This document shows, in pieces, positions 7,034 to 7,042 of a stretch of 7,042 nt of DNA. Within the stretch, counting starts at the first letter, position 1; each line of letters starts with the position of its first letter. The notes below the pieces were generated by a model that ran no database searches, was not told the DNA's origin, and worked only from the letters and a program-made list of their open reading frames with translations. The translations under genes were made by a program, and so were the position numbers. This DNA comes from Acidobacteriota bacterium (GTDB taxonomy: Bacteria > Acidobacteriota > Blastocatellia > Pyrinomonadales > Pyrinomonadaceae), in the NCBI GenBank assembly GCA_003222935.1, contig QHXL01000234.1:1-7042 (forward strand). The letters run 5' to 3'.

Positions 7034-7042
7034 ATTCTAGCA
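7034..7042 (-). promoter_or_regulatory. Possible extended -10 promoter element upstream of aroB
   Basis: On the minus strand the last nine bases read TGCTAGAAT, a TGn extended -10 followed by a hexamer with one mismatch to TATAAT. It lies about 49 bases before the aroB ATG, giving a plausible leader of some 40 bases. Any -35 would be outside the window and cannot be judged. It may equally be coding sequence of an upstream gene, since two reading frames stay open to the window edge. Confidence 0.22.

Noticed and set aside
1..7042. Mobile elements, CRISPR arrays, defence genes, tRNA/rRNA or signs of recent transfer.
   Set aside because: All space is taken by five conserved or operon-linked genes with even codon use. 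No direct repeats, transposase motifs or RNA gene structures were seen.

Overview
The window is a bacterial housekeeping region. It holds a three-gene replication/transcription cluster on the plus strand (mutS2-dnaG-rpoD) facing a two-gene minus-strand unit (aroB followed by a small membrane-anchored protein). G+C looks close to half by eye, and codon use looks even across all genes. The gene order (mutS2 directly upstream of dnaG and rpoD) and details such as the LNVIGQT form of the MutS2 Smr motif suggest an Acidobacteriota-like bacterium. This assignment rests on remembered family patterns, not on a search.

Layout. Bases 1-1755 carry the 3' three quarters of mutS2; its start lies before the window. 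After 7 bp comes dnaG (1763-3592), complete and matching E. coli primase almost residue for residue through its catalytic core. A 39-bp gap with a good Shine-Dalgarno site leads to rpoD (3632-5362, GTG start), a complete primary sigma factor. A hairpin with A-tract and T-tract flanks (about 5381-5422) sits between the converging units and can serve both strands. On the minus strand, aroB (6985 to 5816) encodes 3-dehydroquinate synthase. Its stop overlaps by 8 bases the likely start of a 126-residue protein with one N-terminal membrane helix (5823 to 5443). No stretch over 300 bp lacks a gene.

How the genes fit together. dnaG and rpoD form the core of the classical macromolecular synthesis operon, which couples replication priming to the housekeeping sigma factor. 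Here mutS2 occupies the upstream place that rpsU holds in E. coli. AroB supplies the second step of the shikimate pathway; the small protein behind it is of unknown function.

I found no mobile element, CRISPR array, RNA gene, defence system or clear novel system. The most interesting non-coding signals are a perfect 8-bp inverted repeat in the first codons of rpoD that buries a full AGGAGG, an anti-Shine-Dalgarno sequence at the mutS2/dnaG junction, and the uncharacterised protein coupled to aroB.
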